In this document: positions 51,701-60,700 of the stretch, piece after piece
How positions within the stretch are numbered: position 1 is the stretch's first letter
How the letters are laid out: each line of letters opens with the position of its first letter
NCBI GenBank assembly: GCA_029948255.1
Contig: JALIZF010001664.1
Coordinates: 1 to 64,000, forward strand
Source: Telmatactis stephensoni
Lineage: Eukaryota > Cnidaria > Anthozoa > Actiniaria > Isophelliidae
Reading direction: 5' to 3'
Length of the DNA stretch: 64,000 nt
The notes under the pieces: generated by a model
The model's database searches: none
What the model saw: only the letters and a program-made list of their open reading frames with translations
What the model was told of the DNA's origin: nothing
Made by a program: the position numbers and the translations under genes

Positions 51701-54700
51701 CATAAATTGCAACGTTTGCTTAAATTATTATAGGCTTTTGCTTTCATCAGAATTGACCATTTCAAAGTGAATGAAAAATATATAATAATTTGCCAACCAT
51801 TACCCCTAATGGGGAGGAAGAAAAGGGAAGGGAGACGATTAGGATTTGACTACGTAGGCTAATTTCTCAGTTCTGGAAGAACGTTTTTAGTCTTAATATG
51901 ATTAATACGAACTGAATGCAATGAACAAGATCAAGGGTCACTTGTTTATGGAAACCGCAAAGAAAATTGAGACAAAACCGCAAGAAAATCGTCAAAATCC
52001 CCTAAACCGCAAACCGCGTAAGTCAAAAACCACAAAACCGCACCAAAAATAACGCAAAACCGCATCACCGCAAACCCTTACGTCCCCCTCTACTACATGT
52101 TCCATTCGATCCATAGATTAGTAAACTCGTCGTCTATTTATCTATGTGTTTTATCATTGAGTACTCTTAATAATACGAGAGTTAACGTTTTGTTTTTGCA
52201 AGGTTGGTTTTGGGGAGATCCCCATTTTGTTACTCTTGACAACAAAAACTACACATTCAACGGCGTAGGAGAGTATGTCTTGTTGGATGGCAAAGACGGA
52301 CTTTTTGTAAGCTTTGAAGAAATGGACTGGTCGGGATGAGTTTTATATGGGCCAGGAACAGGGCCGTAGCTTTGCAAATTCCTTTTTGGGGGGTGAGGGG
52401 GGAGAAGGGATGCAGCTGAAGAACCAAACCAAAGGGTGCCTAGAAGGGTGTTTTTGTTGTTTTATGATTCAGTTTACATTTTTTCATTTTTTGAATAGTT
52501 ACTTATTTTGTGTGCGCCTGTATGTATATACATGTACCTTTCAGTACGAGGAAATTGCTATGAAAAGCTCTTGCAGTGAGTAAAAGCGTGCAATGGATGC
52601 TTTGTAGTTAGGAATGATTTTAGTTTTTGCGAGCGCAAGACGCGAGCCGCTCGCTAAAAGATTTGTAGCTAGTGATACTTTAAAAATGTACATGTTTAAG
52701 TGTTGCGAGCGCGAAGCGCGAGCCGCTCGACAAAAATCTTTAACCACATTTGTTCGCAACTGACTGCTTTTGGTTGATTTGCGAGTACTTTTGCCTTAGG
52801 ATTTATTCGTATTTTGGTCGTTTACTTCTCTATATAATATTTAACAATATATTAAGCTGCTTGCACGAACTTTTTTCTGGCACTTTTGTTGTGCACGATT
52901 TTTTTTCTTCGTTTAAGGCTTTGCTCGAATTTTTTTTGGGGTATTGCCCAACACCCCCCCCCCCCCCCCCCAATCAAAAATCTAATGGGCCGTCCCTAAT
53001 ATCATGGCAATCAAGTTTCATTATTTTCACTGCATATATATAACCTTAGCAGGTTACCATCAGACAAAATCAACACGGACATGAAAAGTTTGGTCTCACC
53101 AAAGGTGCTTTTTACGGAGCCCCTAAAGGGCCATACTGGATTTTTTTCCGCTCCTCTGTCGACATATCTCGACTTTTGTCTTTTGCGAACGAGGTCGACT
53201 TATATGTCGACTTATATGTCGACTTTTGAACTAGGTCGACTTAAGGCCCGGCCAAACGAGAAATGTTGGGTGACCCAACACCATCCAACATTGTTAGACG
53301 ATCCAACATTGTTAGACGATCTAACATTGTTGGATCACCCAACAAATTCTTGGGTGGCCAAACGGCATCCAACATTGCCGTAAAACAACAACCGGAAAGT
53401 CTATTATGGTTTATAAAATCACCCATGCATGCGTCCAACATGTTGGAAGGACCGGCCAAACGGATCCAACATCGCACATCCAACACGAGAACAAAAGAAA
53501 TGTTGGATGATGTTGGATAGAATGTTTGACGGACTTCAAACTCCATCCAACATGTTGGGTGCTCCATCCAACACCATCCAACACCATCCAACAAGGTGGC
53601 CAAATGACAAAATGTTGGATCGTCCAACAATGTTGGATGGTGTTGGGTCATCCAACATTTCTCGTTTGGCTGGGCCTTTATATGTCGACATAGTAGCAGG
53701 AAAAAAACAATATGGCCTTTTAGGGGCTCCGTAGTGCTTTTGGCACTTGGGACCAATGCGGAATTATTATGTATCCGATGTAGTGAGTGGTATGGCAATC
53801 CCGAAACGTTTGAAAATCTGAAATATTTATTTGTGATTTTAAATATGAGCAGTTTACTGTCGATCTGAAGCAGATCGTAGTTCACTCTTCTGTGGCCTTG
53901 TCTCTTAGCTTTTTTGATTCAAATACGTGCAATTGGAAACAATAAGAAAAACACGGACGTACCATGCAGGACGTGATAATATGTGATCCAAGAATTATTT
54001 CCTCGTTCATTAAGGAATGCACAACAAAAAGTCAGTTGTCCACAGGAATGTGGATGTTTTTTCACGGGAATTTCATTTCACAATACCAACATCATGGTAA
54101 TTACATCACATTTCACATGAAGCCTTTCAGCTTCACCCTATCAGCAAGCACTGAAAGTTCAACTTACTCTTTTCACAATGTCGCCCTGAGTAGCCTAGTC
54201 GACAACTGCAAGTGTAGTTGTTGAAAAGATCACTGCATGTTGCATTATTCTGACAAGGATTTCCAGCACAATCGTCAATGTCTGAAACATCAAATACCAA
54301 CATCATGGTAAATACATCTCATTTCACATGAAGCCTTTCAGCTTCAGCCTATCAGCAAGCACTGAAAGTTCAACTTACTCTTTTCACAATGTCGCCCTGA
54401 GTAGCCTAGTCGACAACTGCAAGTGTAGTTGTTGACAAGATTGCGGCATGTTGCATTATTCTGACAAGGATTTCCAGAACAATCGTCAATGTCTGAAACA
54501 TCAAATACCAACATCATGGTAAATACATCCCATTTCACATGAAGCCTTTCAGCTTCACCCTATCAGCAAGCACTGAAAGTTCAACTTACTCTTTTCACAA
54601 TGTCGCCCTGAGTAGCCTAGTCGACAACTGCAAGTGTAGTTGTTGACAAGATCGCTGCATGTTGCATTATTCTGACAAGGATTTCCAGCACAATCGTCAA

Positions 54701-57700
54701 TGTCTGAAACATCAAATACCAACATCATGGTAAATACATCTCATTTCACATGAAGCCTTTCAGCTTCAGCCTATCAGCAAGCACTGAAAGTTCAACTTAC
54801 TCTTTTCACAATGTCGCCCTGAGTAGCCTAGTCGACAACTGCAAGTGTAGTTGTTGACAAGATCGCTGCATGTTGCATTATTCTGACAAGGATTTCCAGA
54901 ACAATCGTCAATGTCTGAAACATCAAATACCAACATCATGGTAAATACATCCCATTTCACATGAAGCCTTTCAGCTTCACCCTATCAGCAAGCACTGAAA
55001 GTTCAACTTACTCTTTTCACAATGTCGCCCTGAGTAGCCTAGTCGACAACTGCAAGTGTAGTTGTTGACAAGATCGCTGCATGTTGCATTATTCTGACAA
55101 GGATTTCCAGCACAATCGTCAATGTCTGAAACATCAAATACCAACATCATGGTAAACTACATCACATTTCACATTTACCCTTTCAGCTTCAGCCTATCAG
55201 CAACCACTGAAAGTTCAACTTACTCTTTTCACAATGTCGCCCTGAGTAGCCTAGTCGACAACTGCAAGTGTAGTTGTTGACAAGATCGCTGCATGTTGCA
55301 TTATTCTGACAAGGATTTCCAGAACAATCGTCAATGTCTGAAACATCAAATACCAACATCATGGTAAACTACATCACATTTCACATTTAAGCCTTTTCAG
55401 CTTCAGCCTATCAGCAACCACTGAAAGTTCAACTTACTCTTTTCACAATGTCGCCCTGAGTAGCCTAGTCGGACAACTGCAAGTGTAGTTGTTGACAAGA
55501 TCGCTGCATGTTGCATTATTCTGACAAGGATTTCCAGAACAATCGTCAATGTCTGAAACATCAAATACCAACATCATGGTAAATACATCCCATTTCACAT
55601 GAAGCCTTTCAGCTTCAGCCTATCAGCAAGCACTGAAAGTTCAACTTACTCTTTTCACAATGTCGCCCTGAGTAGCCTAGTGGACAACTGCAAGTGTAGT
55701 TGTTGACAAGATCGCTGCATGTTGCATTATTCTGACAAGGATTTCCAGAACAATCGTCAATGTCTGAAACATCAAATACCAACATCATGGTAAATACATC
55801 CCATTTCACATGAAGCCTTTCAGCTTCAGCCCTCTCAGCAAGCACTGAAAGTTCAACTTACTCTTTTCACAATGTCGCCCTGAGTAGCCTAGTGGACAAC
55901 TGCAAGTGTAGTTGTTGACAAGATCGCTGCATGTTGCATTATTCTGACAAGGATTTCCAGAACAATCGTCAATGTCTGAAACATCAAATACCAACATCAT
56001 GGTAAATACATCCCATTTCACATGAAGCCTTTCAGCTTCAGCCTATCAGCAACCACTGAAAGTTCAACTTACTCTTTTCACAATGTCGCCCTGAGTAGCC
56101 TAGTGGACAACTGCAAGTGTAGTTGTTGACAAGATCGCTGCATGTTGCATTATTCTGACAAGGATTTCCAGAACAATCGTCAATGTCTGAAACATCAAAT
56201 ACCAACATCATGGTAAATACATCCCATTTCACATGAAGCCTTTCAGCTTCACCCTCTCAGCAACCACTGAAAGTTCAACTTACTCTTTTCACAATGTCGC
56301 CCTGAGTAGCCTAGTGGACAACTGCAAGTGTAGTTGTTGACAAGATCGCTGCATGTTGCATTATTCTGACAAGGATTTCCAGAACAATCGTCAATGTCTG
56401 AAACATCAAATACCAACATCATGGTAAATACATCCCATTTCACATGAAGCCTTTCAGCTTCACCCTCTCAGCAACCACTGAAAGTTCAACTTACTCTTTT
56501 CACAATGTCGCCCTGAGTAGCCTAGTGGACAACTGCAAGTGTAGTTGTTGACAAGATCGCTGCATGTTGCATTATTCTGACAAGGATTTCCAGAACAATC
56601 GTCAATGTCTGAAACATCAAATACCAACATGATGGTAAATACATCCCATTTCACATGAAGCCTTTCAGCTTCACCCTCTCAGCAACCACTGAAAGTTCAA
56701 CTTACTCTTTTCACAATGTCGCCCTGAGTAGCCTAGTGGACAACTGCAAGTGTAGTTGTTGACAAGATCGCTGCATGTTGCATTATTCTGACAAGGATTT
56801 CCAGAACAATCGTCAATGTCTGAAACATCAAATACCAACATGATGGTAAATACATCCCATTTCACATGAAGCCTTTCAGCTTCACCCTCTCAGCAACCAC
56901 TGAAAGTTCAACTTACTCTTTTCACAATGTCGCCCTGAGTAGCCTAGTGGACAACTGCAAGTGTAGTTGTTGACAAGATCGCTGCATGTTGCATTATTCT
57001 GACAAGGATTTCCAGAACAATCGTCAATGTCTGAAACATCAAATACCAACATCGATGGTAAATACATCCCATTTCACATGAAGCCTTTCAGCTTCACCCT
57101 CTCAGCAACCACTGAAAGTTCAACTTACTCTTTTCACAATGTCGCCCTGAGTAGCCTAGTGGACAACTGCAAGTGTAGTTGTTGACAAGATCGCTGCATG
57201 TTGCATTATTCTGACAAGGATTTCCAGAACAATCGTCAATGTCTGAAACATCAAATACCAACATGATGGTAAATACATCCCATTTCACATGAAGCCTTTC
57301 AGCTTCACCCTCTCAGCAACCACTGAAAGTTCAACTTACTCTTTTCACAATGTCGCCCTGAGTAGCCTAGTGGACAACTGCAAGTGTAGTTGTTGACAAG
57401 ATCGCTGCATGTTGCATTATTCTGACAAGGATTTCCAGAACAATCGTCAATGTCTGAAACATCAAATACCAACATGATGGTAAATACATCCCATTTCACA
57501 TGAAGCCTTTCAGCTTCACCCTCTCAGCAACCACTGAAAGTTCAACTTACTCTTTTCACAATGTCGCCCTGAGTAGCCTAGTGGACAACTGCAAGTGTAG
57601 TTGTTGACAAGATCGCTGCATGTTGCATTATTCTGACAAGGATTTCCAGAACAATCGTCAATGTCTGAAACATCAAATACCAACATGATGGTAAATACAT

Positions 57701-60700
57701 CCCATTTCACATGAAGCCTTTCAGCTTCACCCTCTCAGCAACCACTGAAAGTTCAACTTACTCTTTTCACAATGTCGCCCTGAGTAGCCTAGTGGACAAC
57801 TGCAAGTGTAGTTGTTGACAAGATCGCTGCATGTTGCATTATTCTGACAAGGATTTCCAGAACAATCGTCAATGTCTGAAACATCAAATACCAACATGAT
57901 GGTAAATACATCCCATTTCACATGAAGCCTTTCAGCTTCACCCTCTCAGCAACCACTGAAAGTTCAACTTACTCTTTTCACAATGTCGCCCTGAGTAGCC
58001 TAGTGGACAACTGCAAGTGTAGTTGTTGACAAGATCGCTGCATGTTGCATTATTCTGACAAGGATTTCCAGAACAATCGTCAATGTCTGAAACATCAAAT
58101 ACCAACATGATGGTAAATACATCCCATTTCACATGAAGCCTTTCAGCTTCACCCTCTCAGCAACCACTGAAAGTTCAACTTACTCTTTTCACAATGTCGC
58201 CCTGAGTAGCCTAGTGGACAACTGCAAGTGTAGTTGTTGACAAGATCGCTGCATGTTGCATTATTCTGACAAGGATTTCCAGAACAATCGTCAATGTCTG
58301 AAACATCAAATACCAACATGATGGTAAATACATCCCATTTCACATGAAGCCTTTCAGCTTCACCCTCTCAGCAACCACTGAAAGTTCAACTTACTCTTTT
58401 CACAATGTCGCCCTGAGTAGCCTAGTGGACAACTGCAAGTGTAGTTGTTGACAAGATCGCTGCATGTTGCATTATTCTGACAAGGATTTCCAGAACAATC
58501 GTCAATGTCTGAAACATCAAATACCAACATGATGGTAAATACATCCCATTTCACATGAAGCCTTTCAGCTTCACCCTCTCAGCAACCACTGAAAGTTCAA
58601 CTTACTCTTTTCACAATGTCGCCCTGAGTAGCCTAGTGGACAACTGCAAGTGTAGTTGTTGACAAGATCGCTGCATGTTGCATTATTCTGACAAGGATTT
58701 CCAGAACAATCGTCAATGTCTGAAACATCAAATACCAACATGATGGTAAATACATCCCATTTCACATGAAGCCTTTCAGCTTCACCCTCTCAGCAACCAC
58801 TGAAAGTTCAACTTACTCTTTTCACAATGTCGCCCTGAGTAGCCTAGTGGACAACTGCAAGTGTAGTTGTTGACAAGATCGCTGCATGTTGCATTATTCT
58901 GACAAGGATTTCCAGAACAATCGTCAATGTCTGAAACATCAAATACCAACATGATGGTAAATACATCCCATTTCACATGAAGCCTTTCAGCTTCACCCTC
59001 TCAGCAACCACTGAAAGTTCAACTTACTCTTTTCACAATGTCGCCCTGAGTAGCCTAGTGGACAACTGCAAGTGTAGTTGTTGACAAGATCGCTGCATGT
59101 TGCATTATTCTGACAAGGATTTCCAGAACAATCGTCAATGTCTGAAACATCAAATACCAACATGATGGTAAATACATCCCATTTCACATGAAGCCTTTCA
59201 GCTTCACCCTCTCAGCAACCACTGAAAGTTCAACTTACTCTTTTCACAATGTCGCCCTGAGTAGCCTAGTGGACAACTGCAAGTGTAGTTGTTGACAAGA
59301 TCGCTGCATGTTGCATTATTCTGACAAGGATTTCCAGAACAATCGTCAATGTCTGAAACATCAAATACCAACATGATGGTAAATACATCCCATTTCACAT
59401 GAAGCCTTTCAGCTTCACCCTCTCAGCAACCACTGAAAGTTCAACTTACTCTTTTCACAATGTCGCCCTGAGTAGCCTAGTGGACAACTGCAAGTGTAGT
59501 TGTTGACAAGATCGCTGCATGTTGCATTATTCTGACAAGGATTTCCAGAACAATCGTCAATGTCTGAAACATCAAATACCAACATGATGGTAAATACATC
59601 CCATTTCACATGAAGCCTTTCAGCTTCACCCTCTCAGCAACCACTGAAAGTTCAACTTACTCTTTTCACAATGTCGCCCTGAGTAGCCTAGTGGACAACT
59701 GCAAGTGTAGTTGTTGACAAGATCGCTGCATGTTGCATTATTCTGACAAGGATTTCCAGAACAATCGTCAATGTCTGAAACATCAAATACCAACATGATG
59801 GTAAATACATCCCATTTCACATGAAGCCTTTCAGCTTCACCCTCTCAGCAACCACTGAAAGTTCAACTTACTCTTTTCACAATGTCGCCCTGAGTAGCCT
59901 AGTGGACAACTGCAAGTGTAGTTGTTGACAAGATCGCTGCATGTTGCATTATTCTGACAAGGATTTCCAGAACAATCGTCAATGTCTGAAACATCAAATA
60001 CCAACATGATGGTAAATACATCCCATTTCACATGAAGCCTTTCAGCTTCACCCTCTCAGCAACCACTGAAAGTTCAACTTACTCTTTTCACAATGTCGCC
60101 CTGAGTAGCCTAGTGGACAACTGCAAGTGTAGTTGTTGACAAGATCGCTGCATGTTGCATTATTCTGACAAGGATTTCCAGAACAATCGTCAATGTCTGA
60201 AACATCAAATACCAACATGATGGTAAATACATCCCATTTCACATGAAGCCTTTCAGCTTCACCCTCTCAGCAACCACTGAAAGTTCAACTTACTCTTTTC
60301 ACAATGTCGCCCTGAGTAGCCTAGTGGACAACTGCAAGTGTAGTTGTTGACAAGATCGCTGCATGTTGCATTATTCTGACAAGGATTTCCAGAACAATCG
60401 TCAATGTCTGAAACATCAAATACCAACATGATGGTAAATACATCCCATTTCACATGAAGCCTTTCAGCTTCACCCTCTCAGCAACCACTGAAAGTTCAAC
60501 TTACTCTTTTCACAATGTCGCCCTGAGTAGCCTAGTGGACAACTGCAAGTGTAGTTGTTGACAAGATCGCTGCATGTTGCATTATTCTGACAAGGATTTC
60601 CAGAACAATCGTCAATGTCTGAAACATCAAATACCAACATGATGGTAAATACATCCCATTTGACATGAAGCCTTTCAGCTTCACCCTCTCAGCAACCACT

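Larger units (their letters stand above)
52150..54110. repeat. Right copy of the segmental duplication
   Basis: It corresponds base for base to 1-1550 but contains an extra 434-bp MITE (53244-53677). In the main gene it forms the intron between the last array exon (54168) and the Ser/Thr exon (50170). Confidence 0.9.
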
